Origin: Halovenus carboxidivorans
GTDB lineage: Archaea; Halobacteriota; Halobacteria; Halobacteriales; Haloarculaceae
Direction of reading: 5' to 3'
NCBI RefSeq assembly: GCF_009831575.1
Contig: NZ_WUUT01000003.1
Location: forward strand, 432,748-496,747
Length of the DNA stretch: 64,000 nucleotides
The position numbers and the translations under genes are program-made. This document shows positions 1 through 8,600 of this stretch, in pieces. Under the pieces are notes generated by a model. That model searched no databases and was not told where the DNA came from. It worked only from the letters and a program-made list of their open reading frames with translations. Every line of letters begins with the position of its first letter. Position 1 is the stretch's first letter.

Positions 1-389
1 AGGTCCCGCTCCGTCTCGAACGCCGCGCGGCGCTCGATAACCTCCTCCGGATGCGCCCCCGCGAGCAGTGCCTCGCCGGCATCGCGGACCGGGCCGTCGG
101 CCGCATCGACCGGCGTCATCGTCCCGAAGGCGATGCTCGCCTGGGTTGTTCCGCCGTCGTTTCGGAACGCGAGCTGTTTCGTCCCGATCCGGGCCTGGTC
201 GGCGTCGACCTCGTGGCTGACGCTGGTCCCGCGCTCGCTCGCCGCAACACGGTCGACCGTGTTGGCAGCGCCGCTCGCGTCCGGTGGCGGTTCAGCCGGG
301 AGGCCGGCCACGACTCCGGCGACGGCGACGCTCACCAGTACGACACCGACCCAGGTGTACCACGAGTCCGCCGGGGCTTCGACGGTCAT
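1..389 (-). CDS. Pilin-like single-pass surface protein, 3' end outside window
   Basis: The first 129 residues are visible and the C-terminus lies beyond the left edge. Residues about 12-30 form one hydrophobic segment (VGVVLVSVAVAGVVAG) behind a short acidic N-terminus, and the rest looks like an extracytoplasmic domain. The ATG overlaps the TGA of the large upstream gene as ATGA, which fixes the start and indicates translational coupling. It is the last gene seen in a minus-strand run in which every protein has this architecture. I believe it belongs to the haloarchaeal DUF728x-type families that sit with type IV pilus-like machinery, but the family number cannot be verified here. No enzymatic motif is visible. 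Confidence 0.75.
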   Translation of the reverse strand, partial: MTVEAPADSWYTWVGVVLVSVAVAGVVAGLPAEPPPDASGAANTVDRVAASERGTSVSHEVDADQARIGTKQLAFRNDGGTTQASIAFGTMTPVDAADGPVRDAGEALLAGAHPEEVIERRAAFETERD

Positions 390-3300
390 CGTCCCCTCCT
401 AGAGCCGGTGGTGGCCGTCCCGCTATCACTGAACTCCCCGTCACAGTGGATCGCCTCCTCAGAAACGTCCCCGACGACGGGCCAGGTCGGGGAACACTCC
501 GGGTCTCTGTCGTCCCGGTCACCGACACCGATCCCGCCCGGCGGGACGACGACGATCAACACCGATTTACCGGAAACCGAGATCGGTTCCACCGAACCGA
601 GCCGTCGGTTCTTCCCGGCAACCTCCCGCTTGACGGTCCGATCCTCCCTGACGTACGTCGTCCCCGTCGCCGTCGCTGGCGTTCCCACGTTTGCCGACAC
701 CTCGAATCGCGCGTACTCCGCTTCGACATCGATATTCCACGCGTTGACGGTCGCGAACCAGTGGCCCGGGACCGGGAGTACCGGCATCCCGGCGGGAACA
801 CGAACTGGCGTCCTCGTCCCCGCGACCCAGTTGTCGTAGTTCCCGATGTCGAAGGAGTTGTTGTTCACGGCGGCGTCGAATCGCTTCGCGACGATCTCTT
901 TCGAGACCGACTCCAGGGTCTGTCTGATCTCCGTGTCGAGTTTCTCGACCGTCTTCGTGTCCGACAGCGTCACGGCGTGTTCTGCGGCGGCGTCTCGGAC
1001 GACCTGCTGTGCGGAGGAGTTTACGATTGCCCGCCACTGCTGGTAGTCCAACCCCGTCGCGGCGTTTGGCCGGGAGTCCTCTCCGACCGCTGCTGCGACC
1101 CGCCGGACGATTGCCGGCTTGATCTCACCGCTCGCGATGGCGTCGGCGGTCTCTACAGTTCCGCCGTACCCGTCCACTGCTGCGGTGACCGCCGTCTGAA
1201 TCTCCTCACTGGCCCTGTCTCCCTCCGTGTCTGCCTCCATCTCACACGTCTCTCGGGTGCAGTCTCTCGGCACGACGACACAGGAGTCGCTCTCGCAGTC
1301 GTCCGCTGATCGCACGAGTTCGGTATCGCTGTCCGCGGCCGTAACGTCCTCCGGGTACAGGTGGAAGGTCATCTGTGCCCCGACAGCCTCGCTGTACTCC
1401 TGTATGGAGGACCGGACCGCTGACGACAGCTCCCCGTTGAGCCGCGACAGTTTCTTCGGGTTCCCGTGGTCGGGATCGGCGTTCGCCGCGTCTGTCGCTT
1501 TGTCGCCGGCGACGAGGGCTTCGCTCGCCGTCTGGAACGTCAGTTCCGCGTCTGGGTTGCTCACCCCGAGAACGTTTCCGATCTTCCCCAGCAGGCCGTT
1601 CACGACGGAATCGTACGGCAGTTTGAGATAGTTCTTGTTTCTCGCCGCCATCGGTGCGAACTGCTCGCCGCTGTCGACGGCCGGAACCGTCTCGCTTGTG
1701 ACGTTCTCGGTGACGAGATACGTCGGTGATCCGGATACCTCGTAGGTGACGTTCTCGGTCAGCGACGACGATTCGAGTGGAACCGGCTCGGGCGGCGTCG
1801 CCGTGACGCCCTCCTGGAGATACCGGATCGCGTTGGCGATTCCCATGTCTGGGAGTTGGTTGTCGATTTCGTCCATCGCCGACCCGTGTGCGGACTCGAT
1901 CCGTCCGAGATAGCGTTCGAGAGCGGCGAAGTAGGCGTACCGCGCCTCGTAGACCGCTTTCTGTCCGATGCTCTCGAACGGCTCTGTTCGGTGGAGATAC
2001 CGCTCCTTCCGTTCCTGGACTTTCTCCTCGAGTTCTCCGTACGGCCCGGTTTCGCTCCCGTCGTGGACGAGTTCCTTTCGCTTGAAGGTGTGTGTGATGT
2101 TACTCACCTGTTGCCGGATCTGTCTGAGGTCGGCGAGGACAGTTGCTACGAGGACCTTGCGTGAGGAATGGGGCACGTCGACTGTCTCCCGTCTGTTGAA
2201 CTCGAGATCCGCCTCCGACTCGGCGTTCGACCACTTCGACGCGAGCGTCGACTCGACGTGCTCCTCGACGGTGGCTCGGGTTCGGTCACCGCGTCGCTCC
2301 CCGTGGCCCCGTCCGGCTGTCCGTGTTGTCCCCTTCGGCAGATCGAACACGCCCTCGATTGCCCGAGGGCCGGGATCGCCGTAGTTCTCGAACCTTCCGC
2401 CGTCAGCACCCAGCGGTACCGTTCGATCTGTTCCCGCCCGCGCGATTCCCGGTCCTGAATCGTAGACGTACCTCTCGGTAACCGGAACATCCTCGCCGTT
2501 GTACTCGTCGACTCTGGCCCTCGGGTGTAGTTCGCCCTCCTCGACCGTGATCTCGAACGCGATCCGCTCGGTCCCGCTCGCCGTCGTCACCACCGTCTTC
2601 TGTCCGTCGGTCGTCTCCCGCAGGTGTCGTTTCGTCTCCTCGTGTTCGATCTCGACGACCCCCTCGACGGCGCGATACTCCTCGTCGGATTCTGGTTCGG
2701 TGATCCGTTCGACGGTGACATCGACACCCTGCGGTTCCGTTTCGACGACGTAGCTGTTGATCGTCTTCGGCGGGGCGTCGTGGCGGAACACCGGCTCCCG
2801 CACCGTCTCGGTGTGCAGATCCGTCTCGACGGTCACCTCGTAGATTCGGTCGATCACCCCCTGGATAGAGGTCGACCCGGATCCCGAGGCGAGATCTCGA
2901 ATCGGGAGGAGGCTCGTCCCGTTGACTCCGATCGTGTGTGTTGTATCCATTCCGGGCGCCTCTCCGAGCAGATCCATCACGCCCGGGGAGTCCGGAACGT
3001 CGCCGGTCGCCTGGTTGCCGAACAGCCACTTGCTCGCACTGCAGAGTGTCCCCGACAGATTTGTTCCCTTGTCTGCGTGGTCGTTGTACAGTCCCTCGGC
3101 GTCGTGCATAGCCATGCACAGCCACCCTCGCCGGATCGCGTTGTTCAGCTCTGGATCGGCCGCGCCGAAAACGTCTTTCTGTGTTCGGTAGATGGCGTCG
3201 TTCGCCGCCGGGACAATATGCCGGTTCGAGATCACTTCCGTCACCGGTAAGCCGCTGTACTGTGCGTAACCGCGCGCCCAGCCGAGTGCGTAGATCCTGG

Positions 3301-3967
3301 CGTTGAATCGCTGTGTGAACCCCGGTTCGGTGAGATCGGCGTCGAGGCGCTGCTGGTAGGTCTGTGTCCGGTCGTGAAGCTCGTACAGCGGTGAGGCCAC
3401 GGCGACAGTGACCGTCTCTGTCTCCGTTTCGATTTCTCTCCCGTCGCTGGTGGCGACGGTCTCGACGCCCGAGATCTCGGCTTCGATCACTCCCGACTCG
3501 ACTCCGTCAGTCTCGGACCCGGGTCTGAGCGTCACACGGTCGACCGCGTCCGCAAAGTCCTCGCTGTCTTCGATCTCGGGCAATGTGACATCCGTCTGCA
3601 CCTCACCGACGGTCTGTCCGGCGTCGTCGAGTCGCCGCTGGGCTTCGAGATAGAACAGCGCTTTCAGATATCTGTCGAACGTATCACCCTCGGCCAACAC
3701 CTCCCCGTACGGCGTCTCCGCCGGATCAGTCACCGGCCGCGTGGCGGCCTGTTCGGTGGCGGCCGTCAGCGCGGTGGTCAGCGCCGTTTCCGTCGCAGAT
3801 TCGGTCTGTTCGAGTGCGCGGTCGGCCTCCCGCGGGGGCGTTGGCTCCGGTTGGGTCTCGACCTGGAGGACGACGGTGCCGCTGAGCAACAGCAACGCGA
3901 GTCCGATCAGCGCGAACGGGACCCGAGCGCGGCGGTCAGTCACCAGTGCGGCGACACGCCCGCTCAT
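386..3967 (-). CDS. Very large single-pass surface protein of the pilin-like cluster
   Basis: A protein of 1193 residues. After a short basic N-terminus (TDRRARVPFA) there is one membrane segment at about residues 20-38 (FALIGLALLLLSGTVVLQV), followed by about 1150 hydrophilic, Glu/Thr/Val-rich residues that should lie outside the cell. A Cys-rich patch occurs about two thirds along (DDCESDSC, then DCTRETCEMEAD), unusual for a haloarchaeal protein and possibly disulphide-bonded. No second membrane segment is evident. The start MSGRV is chosen because its ATG overlaps the preceding TGA as ATGA; a codon 9 nt further upstream would add three residues. It sits between other one-pass proteins and is probably the main exposed component of the cluster. 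Function unknown; family probably DUF7286-like (from memory). Confidence 0.85.
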   Translation of the reverse strand: MSGRVAALVTDRRARVPFALIGLALLLLSGTVVLQVETQPEPTPPREADRALEQTESATETALTTALTAATEQAATRPVTDPAETPYGEVLAEGDTFDRYLKALFYLEAQRRLDDAGQTVGEVQTDVTLPEIEDSEDFADAVDRVTLRPGSETDGVESGVIEAEISGVETVATSDGREIETETETVTVAVASPLYELHDRTQTYQQRLDADLTEPGFTQRFNARIYALGWARGYAQYSGLPVTEVISNRHIVPAANDAIYRTQKDVFGAADPELNNAIRRGWLCMAMHDAEGLYNDHADKGTNLSGTLCSASKWLFGNQATGDVPDSPGVMDLLGEAPGMDTTHTIGVNGTSLLPIRDLASGSGSTSIQGVIDRIYEVTVETDLHTETVREPVFRHDAPPKTINSYVVETEPQGVDVTVERITEPESDEEYRAVEGVVEIEHEETKRHLRETTDGQKTVVTTASGTERIAFEITVEEGELHPRARVDEYNGEDVPVTERYVYDSGPGIARAGTDRTVPLGADGGRFENYGDPGPRAIEGVFDLPKGTTRTAGRGHGERRGDRTRATVEEHVESTLASKWSNAESEADLEFNRRETVDVPHSSRKVLVATVLADLRQIRQQVSNITHTFKRKELVHDGSETGPYGELEEKVQERKERYLHRTEPFESIGQKAVYEARYAYFAALERYLGRIESAHGSAMDEIDNQLPDMGIANAIRYLQEGVTATPPEPVPLESSSLTENVTYEVSGSPTYLVTENVTSETVPAVDSGEQFAPMAARNKNYLKLPYDSVVNGLLGKIGNVLGVSNPDAELTFQTASEALVAGDKATDAANADPDHGNPKKLSRLNGELSSAVRSSIQEYSEAVGAQMTFHLYPEDVTAADSDTELVRSADDCESDSCVVVPRDCTRETCEMEADTEGDRASEEIQTAVTAAVDGYGGTVETADAIASGEIKPAIVRRVAAAVGEDSRPNAATGLDYQQWRAIVNSSAQQVVRDAAAEHAVTLSDTKTVEKLDTEIRQTLESVSKEIVAKRFDAAVNNNSFDIGNYDNWVAGTRTPVRVPAGMPVLPVPGHWFATVNAWNIDVEAEYARFEVSANVGTPATATGTTYVREDRTVKREVAGKNRRLGSVEPISVSGKSVLIVVVPPGGIGVGDRDDRDPECSPTWPVVGDVSEEAIHCDGEFSDSGTATTGSRRGR

Positions 3968-4875
3968 GGCTCCCACGTCCGAACTGTGATCGTAACCGTC
4001 CCGACCGTGAGCGAGCGAGCGGCGGCCCGTGGAGTCTCGAATCGCTGGCGGAGTTCCGGTTTCATCTCGGCCGCCAGCGCCGCGGCCAACTGCTCGTTTG
4101 CGTCGGCTGGTTCCGCGTCGGCCTGTTCGATCTCGTCACGAATGGCCTCGGTGGTGCTGTCTTCGAGCAGCTCTGACAGCCGCTCGTACCGGTATCGGGT
4201 GAGTACCGACGACGACCGATCCGCTTCGAGGGCGTGTTTCGACTCGACAGCGGGGAGATACCCCTCGATCGTCGCTCGGGCGATCAGGTCCGCGACTGCG
4301 CCGTAGCCGCCCCCGTCGTCGACGGCTTCGAGTGCCTCCGCACGGACGGGGTCGAATCCGCTGGAGACCGTCAGTTCGCTGGTTCGGATATCCCTGTCCG
4401 GCGGCGGGTCGGCACCCACCGTGGCAGTCCCGCCGACGACAGCCTCCGGGTACGGCTCCCAGTGGGCGGCGACGCTCGTCTCGAACTGTGTCCCGGCGAG
4501 GTGATTTCGTAACTGGTTGTCGACGGCATCTCGGTACTGTCGACCGGTAGCAGTCACCCGTTCGGAACGGATCGTTAGATTCGCGACCGCCGCGGCGGCG
4601 ACGTGTGCGGCCACGGTACCGTGGCTGATCCGCTGGCTCCGCAGGTCTTCGTCGAGTTCCTCGGCGGCTCTGGCTTCCTCCAGGACCGGCTCGACCGAGT
4701 ACGAGACGTTGAACGTCGACGTGGCCAGGACGGCCGCAGTCCGGTCGGCGTCGAACTGCTGTGGCTCCGGTTGTTCCGGGAACGTCACTGTCGAGAGCAC
4801 CAGCACGGCAATTCCGAGAAACGACAGCGCGAGCGCCACGTCCACGACCGTATTGATCGCCCGGTCCCGGGTCAT
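3964..4875 (-). CDS. Pilin-like single-pass surface protein
   Basis: A protein of 303 residues. The N-terminus MTRDRAINTVVDVALALS leads directly into a membrane helix (about residues 9-31), the pattern of pseudopilin-like proteins, followed by an Ala/Glu-rich exported domain with predicted long helices. Its ATG overlaps the upstream TGA as ATGA and its own TGA overlaps the next ATG, so it is coupled on both sides. A GTG 6 nt upstream is an alternative start. No catalytic motif is seen. Context suggests a structural subunit of a haloarchaeal pilus-like or secretion complex. Confidence 0.8.
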   Translation of the reverse strand: MTRDRAINTVVDVALALSFLGIAVLVLSTVTFPEQPEPQQFDADRTAAVLATSTFNVSYSVEPVLEEARAAEELDEDLRSQRISHGTVAAHVAAAAVANLTIRSERVTATGRQYRDAVDNQLRNHLAGTQFETSVAAHWEPYPEAVVGGTATVGADPPPDRDIRTSELTVSSGFDPVRAEALEAVDDGGGYGAVADLIARATIEGYLPAVESKHALEADRSSSVLTRYRYERLSELLEDSTTEAIRDEIEQADAEPADANEQLAAALAAEMKPELRQRFETPRAAARSLTVGTVTITVRTWEP

Positions 4876-5348
4876 CGCCACACCTCGACTGTGAACGTCC
4901 CGGGTCGTTTGTCACCGGGGCCGACCCGAACTGTCACCGTCCGACGCACCGTTTCGGCGTCGTCCGGGACCGCTTTCGTCGTCGGCTCTCCGGACGCACC
5001 GAATATCGCCCGTCCGGCGCGCTTCGTGGTTCCGCTGGCGTCGATGTACGTGACTGTGACTGCGACGTTGTACCCTTCGGGAAGCGTCTCCGGGGGCACG
5101 TCGTTCCGAACCGGTGTCTCGGCGTCGAACGTGCCGTCTTCGCTCACTTCCTCCCAGAGCGCGTCTGCCGTCGGTTCACCGGGCGAGCGCTCTGTTCCTG
5201 TCGTCCCGATGATGTCGGTCACCAGGACGACGTATGTGCTGATGACGAGACAGACCAGCGAGACGGCGACGAGTGCGGCCAGCGGCTCGCTCTGTCCCCG
5301 CCGTCTCTGCCGGCTCCATCTGGTACGATCGCTCCGTGACGGTGCCAT
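4872..5348 (-). CDS. Prepilin-like protein with RGQSEPL processing-type motif
   Basis: A protein of 158 residues. A basic N-terminus (about residues 1-17) ends in RRRGQSEPLAALVAV and is followed by a hydrophobic helix to about residue 45. Archaeal prepilins and archaellins are cut by PibD/FlaK-type peptidases after a similar basic-Gly context at the edge of such a helix, so cleavage after RRRG is an inference. The C-terminal 110 residues look like a small beta-rich exported domain. A TATA-like element lies about 33 nt upstream, making this the first gene of the ATGA-coupled run toward position 1. Confidence 0.8.
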   Translation of the reverse strand: MAPSRSDRTRWSRQRRRGQSEPLAALVAVSLVCLVISTYVVLVTDIIGTTGTERSPGEPTADALWEEVSEDGTFDAETPVRNDVPPETLPEGYNVAVTVTYIDASGTTKRAGRAIFGASGEPTTKAVPDDAETVRRTVTVRVGPGDKRPGTFTVEVWR

Positions 5349-5369
5349 GTGTCGCGGGCTCTGGTCCGA

Positions 5370-5392
5370 CTTTCGTACTTAATTGTACGGCC
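5370..5392 (-). promoter_or_regulatory. Promoter of the pilin-like operon with dyad arms around the TATA box
   Basis: Read on the minus strand, an AT-rich element (ACAATTAAGTAC) lies about 33 nt before the ATG at 5348, the usual place for an archaeal TATA box of a short-leader transcript. It is framed by the inverted arms CGTAC (5374-5378) and GTACG (5385-5389), separated by six bases, so a dimeric regulator could cover the TATA box. The motif AAGTAC recurs in the intergenic region about 600 nt away. Confidence 0.5.
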
Positions 5393-5456
5393 GCCGGCCG
5401 ATCGAGTCCCCCACCTCCCCGGCCACCGCGTGCTGGAGACCGTGGCCTTCTGCCGG

Positions 5457-5915
5457 CTAATCGACCGTGTCGACGACTACAATCGGATCGCCGGATTCTC
5501 TGGCGACGAGTCGCAACACGAGTGTCTGTTCTCCGCGCCAGCGTGTCAGGTCGACGGGGCCGCCGTCCGCGTGACGGATCGGTACGTCGAGGGTGCGCTC
5601 CCGGGTCGGGCCGCCTCGAACTCGGTAGACGACCCGCGTCGCCTCCGCCCCTGTGATCCGCTCGAACCTGATCTGCTCCGGTTCGGCCCGGATCGGTCGT
5701 TGATCGTGCACCTCGACAGTCACGATCCGTTGCGGTGCCGGTCCGGCGGGCGGCACTGTCTCCTCGTCGTACAGTTCAGACGCGGCGGATTCGACCGTCT
5801 GAATCTCCGCCCGCACGGCCTGCTCGCCTCTGGTGGTCGCCACCTGATCGACGGCAGTGGCGGTCATCCCGAGCACCGTCGCCGCGAGCGCGAACGCGAG
5901 CACGTATCTGATCAC
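5457..5915 (-). CDS. Small single-pass exported protein of the pilin-like cluster
   Basis: A protein of 152 residues reading IRYVLAFALAATVLGMTA after a GTG start, so a membrane helix begins almost at the N-terminus (about residues 5-22). The rest (about 130 residues) is a hydrophilic domain with a beta-strand pattern. The GTG is preceded by a GGAGGGGAG ribosome-binding site at good spacing. The open frame extends upstream of this, but that part runs through the promoter region and has no membrane-protein character. About 110 nt separate it from the next operon. Pilin-like by architecture; function unknown. Confidence 0.75.
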   Translation of the reverse strand: MIRYVLAFALAATVLGMTATAVDQVATTRGEQAVRAEIQTVESAASELYDEETVPPAGPAPQRIVTVEVHDQRPIRAEPEQIRFERITGAEATRVVYRVRGGPTRERTLDVPIRHADGGPVDLTRWRGEQTLVLRLVARESGDPIVVVDTVD

Positions 5916-5959
5916 GACAGCTCCCCTCCGGCTGACATTGCCCGCTCTGGTTCCGTGCT

Positions 5960-6007
5960 GGTACTTGAACCTCCGGCCGCCCGGAGCGCTCCGTACATTC
6001 AAGTACC
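5960..6007. promoter_or_regulatory. Perfect 10-bp inverted repeat in the divergent intergenic region
   Basis: GGTACTTGAA at 5960-5969 is the exact reverse complement of TTCAAGTACC at 5998-6007, with 28 bp between. The pair lies between the minus-strand gene starting at 5915 and the plus-strand gene starting at 6070, each arm facing one gene. Each arm contains AAGTAC in the orientation of the gene it faces and may double as that gene's TATA region or as a regulator site. Confidence 0.55.
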
Positions 6008-6069
6008 GGAACGGGGCCACTTCGGGTGTGCCGAGTGGATTCAGGTCCGACGAACGAGCGGTGGAAGGG

Positions 6070-6510
6070 ATGCCGATCAGGCTTCTGGTCGCCGTCACCG
6101 TCGGCGTGGCAGCGTTCGGACTGCTGGTGCCGATGGCAGACCAAGTTGAGCAGGCCGACCGCACCGAACTCACGGTCGAACCGGAGCCTCGACAGGTCAC
6201 CGTCGAACCCGGCGATACCGCGACAGTTCGCCTCGACGTCGCTACGAGCGACGGTCAGCCTGTTCGGGCAGCGACGCTGGTCGTCACGGGTCGTTCGGTC
6301 TCCGTGGAGAACGGCCCACTAATCTTCGAGACGGGCGCAAATAGCACCGTCTCCTTCGATATTGGAGCGAGTCCGACCGCCGACGTTCGACTCTCGTTTC
6401 GCCCTCAACAGAGCCACGGGACTGTCCAGCTACGGATCGTCCCGCCGTCGAACTCCGAGTACGTGGACGACCTCTCGAACCCGGATCTCACCGTCCGCCG
6501 GACCGGCTGA
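6070..6510 (+). CDS. Exported single-pass protein with Ig-like domain
   Basis: A protein of 146 residues. MPIRLLVAVTVGVAAFGLLVP is a signal peptide or N-terminal anchor, followed by a beta-rich domain with the alternation typical of Ig/CARDB-like folds (TVEPGDTATVRLDV, then TVSFDI and GTVQLRIV). The open frame begins further upstream, but the ATG at 6070 is the first that places the hydrophobic segment at the N-terminus. It is transcribed away from the pilin-like cluster through the shared inverted-repeat region, so it is probably a co-regulated surface component. No specific family recognised. Confidence 0.75.
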   Translation: MPIRLLVAVTVGVAAFGLLVPMADQVEQADRTELTVEPEPRQVTVEPGDTATVRLDVATSDGQPVRAATLVVTGRSVSVENGPLIFETGANSTVSFDIGASPTADVRLSFRPQQSHGTVQLRIVPPSNSEYVDDLSNPDLTVRRTG

Positions 6511-6521
6511 CAGCCCCGCAC

Positions 6522-8195
6522 TCACTCGGTTTCCCGGGGGAGCCGTACCCGGACAGTACAGCCCTCGTCGTTCCGGAAGGAGACGGTCCCGCCGGCGGCC
6601 TCGACCACCCAGTTGACGAACCACAGCCCGACGCCGCTCGAGTGCCGCAGGGCGGTCTCTTCTCCGGAGCGGATCGTCTCGAACTCCTGTGGTTCGATTC
6701 CGGGGCCGTTGTCGCTGACCTCGATCACGGCGTGGCTCTCGGTCGTCTCGTCGTCGACCCGGAGTTCGACCCGGGGGTTCGGGCTGTCGTTGTGTTCGAT
6801 CCCGTTGCTGAGCAGTTCCTCGAAGGCGGCGACGACGGCGTTCCCACCGGAGACGACGAGCGACTCCGGGAGATCGAGATCGACGGTGCCGCCCTCGAAG
6901 TCGAGGTTGCCGGCTTCGTCCTCGCCGCGCAGTTCGGCCGCGATGTCGATCCGCTTGCGCTGATCGGTATCGAGCATCCTCGAGAGGCGCCCGAGTTTGT
7001 TCGAGCGGGCGACGATTCCGTCGACGGCTGCGATGGCGTCGTCGAGGTGGTCGTGGGCGTCCTGGCTCTCGATGGTCGTCCCCGCGAGCTCGATCTTTCC
7101 CCGAACGAGGTTCAACTCGTTGCGGATGTTGTGCCGGAGGAGGCGGTTGAGCACGTCGAGACGCTGTTCGCGCTGGCGACGCTCGGTGATATCACGGAGA
7201 CTCAACACGTGCCCGGAGACCGCCCCGTAGCCCCTCGTCAGCGCCGACACGCGAACGTCGTAGTATCGTCGCTTCCCGTCGCGTTCGAGATCGATCTGCG
7301 CTTGTCCCTGCTCGTCGAGTAACGCACCGAGTGTGGGTGCGAGTGCCGAGATGTCTCGGCCGAGACCCTCCTCGACGGTCGTTCCGAGCAGCCGTTCGCC
7401 GGCGGGATTCGCGTCCACGAGCCGCCCGTCGTCGCTCAGAATGAGCACCGCGTCTTCGAGTTCAGTCAGCGCGGCCTCGCGGCCGAGTTCCCGAGTTGCC
7501 GGCGCGACGCCTTCAAGTTCCGCCTCGAAGACGGCCACGGCCAAGACGAGCGCGGCGAGGACGTAGCCGACACCGCTGGGGTCGATTCCCGGCGGCACCA
7601 GCCCGAAACTGTACAGCGCGTTTAGGGTCAGCGGGACCGTCACCCCGACGAGCAGCACCGTCCCCTGCCACCGGTACAGCTGATTCGAGCGCAGCACCAT
7701 CCGCACTAACACGGCCGCTCCGACGGCGAGCAGAAGATACGAGTAGACCTGGTGTCCCCAGAACGCGAGGCCGAACGCCGCGTCGAGCGCCTCGAAAGTT
7801 CCGTAGGAGACGCGTTCGACGCCGCTCCAGACGAGCCGGTGGTCGCCGTTCGTCCAGACGAGCCACCCGAAAGCCGCGGGTTCGACCAGCAGCGCCGGAA
7901 AGAGCCGGGCCGGGACTCTGCGGTCGTTGCCGGTGTATTCGAGTACGAAAACGAGCCAGGCCGGTGGAAGCACCGCAGACACCGTGAGCGCGACCCCCAT
8001 CCAGAGCTCCATCGTTTCGATCCCCGCCTGTGCGATCTTGAGTCCCTCGACGACGGTCCAGAGGCTCGCCGCTGTCGCGAAGGCCGCGAGCGGCTTCGCT
8101 CCGGCCCGGGCCCGGTATGCGACCGCGACGGCAGCGATACAGAGGCCGACGACGGCAGCGAGAAATACCAGCGGGAAGTACAACGAGTCGATCAT
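6522..8195 (-). CDS. Membrane sensor histidine kinase (7TM-PAS-kinase)
   Basis: A protein of 557 residues. About residues 1-220 hold seven membrane helices typical of the histidine-kinase N-terminal 7TM sensor domain. A PAS domain follows (about 235-345; DAVLILSDDGRLVDANPAGE). The dimerisation/phosphoacceptor helix carries RLLRHNIRNELN at about 350-375, with the accepting His in HNIRNE. The C-terminal HATPase shows the N box (ELLSNGIEHND), G1 box (VSDNGPGIE) and G2-like SSGVGLWFVNW. It would sense a ligand in or at the membrane and pass phosphate to an unlinked regulator; no receiver gene is adjacent. It converges with the Ig-like gene, leaving 11 nt. Confidence 0.93.
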   Translation of the reverse strand: MIDSLYFPLVFLAAVVGLCIAAVAVAYRARAGAKPLAAFATAASLWTVVEGLKIAQAGIETMELWMGVALTVSAVLPPAWLVFVLEYTGNDRRVPARLFPALLVEPAAFGWLVWTNGDHRLVWSGVERVSYGTFEALDAAFGLAFWGHQVYSYLLLAVGAAVLVRMVLRSNQLYRWQGTVLLVGVTVPLTLNALYSFGLVPPGIDPSGVGYVLAALVLAVAVFEAELEGVAPATRELGREAALTELEDAVLILSDDGRLVDANPAGERLLGTTVEEGLGRDISALAPTLGALLDEQGQAQIDLERDGKRRYYDVRVSALTRGYGAVSGHVLSLRDITERRQREQRLDVLNRLLRHNIRNELNLVRGKIELAGTTIESQDAHDHLDDAIAAVDGIVARSNKLGRLSRMLDTDQRKRIDIAAELRGEDEAGNLDFEGGTVDLDLPESLVVSGGNAVVAAFEELLSNGIEHNDSPNPRVELRVDDETTESHAVIEVSDNGPGIEPQEFETIRSGEETALRHSSGVGLWFVNWVVEAAGGTVSFRNDEGCTVRVRLPRETE

Positions 8196-8261
8196 CGGGG
8201 GCGCTCGCCACTTTGTCGGTTCGGCGTATAAGTGTACACGTCTGCGTCCGGTCGGCTGTAC

Positions 8262-8600
8262 TCACTCCCCCGCCTGTGTCCGCACGGCGGCCCAGACAGC
8301 GATGATCCCGAGGGTGATCGCCGGAACCATCGGCAACGCGAGATACGCCTGCCGCCGGGTGAGGCCCAGCGAGGCGAGCAGCGACTGCGCCTGTGGAATA
8401 AACAGGATCAGCACCGGGATGACGAAAAAACAGATCAGCACTGCACCGACCAGCAGCCAGCCTCGCCAGTCCATCTCCTCGGCCGGTTCGACCGATTTCG
8501 GCCGGCCGGTCTGCTGGCTTCCGCGTGGCTCGGAGGAACCGGACGACTCCGCCCGCCCGTCGGATGACTCTTCAGTTCCCTGTTCGGGATCAGCTGTCAT
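8262..8600 (-). CDS. Small two-helix membrane protein
   Basis: A protein of 112 residues. About 45 polar Ser/Glu-rich residues come first, then two membrane helices (LLVGAVLICFFVIPVLILFI and MVPAITLGIIAVWAAV). Its ATG lies 11 nt inside the end of the upstream oxidoreductase gene, so the two are probably co-transcribed. No family recognised; conserved haloarchaeal membrane proteins of this form are common. Confidence 0.7.
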   Translation of the reverse strand: MTADPEQGTEESSDGRAESSGSSEPRGSQQTGRPKSVEPAEEMDWRGWLLVGAVLICFFVIPVLILFIPQAQSLLASLGLTRRQAYLALPMVPAITLGIIAVWAAVRTQAGE

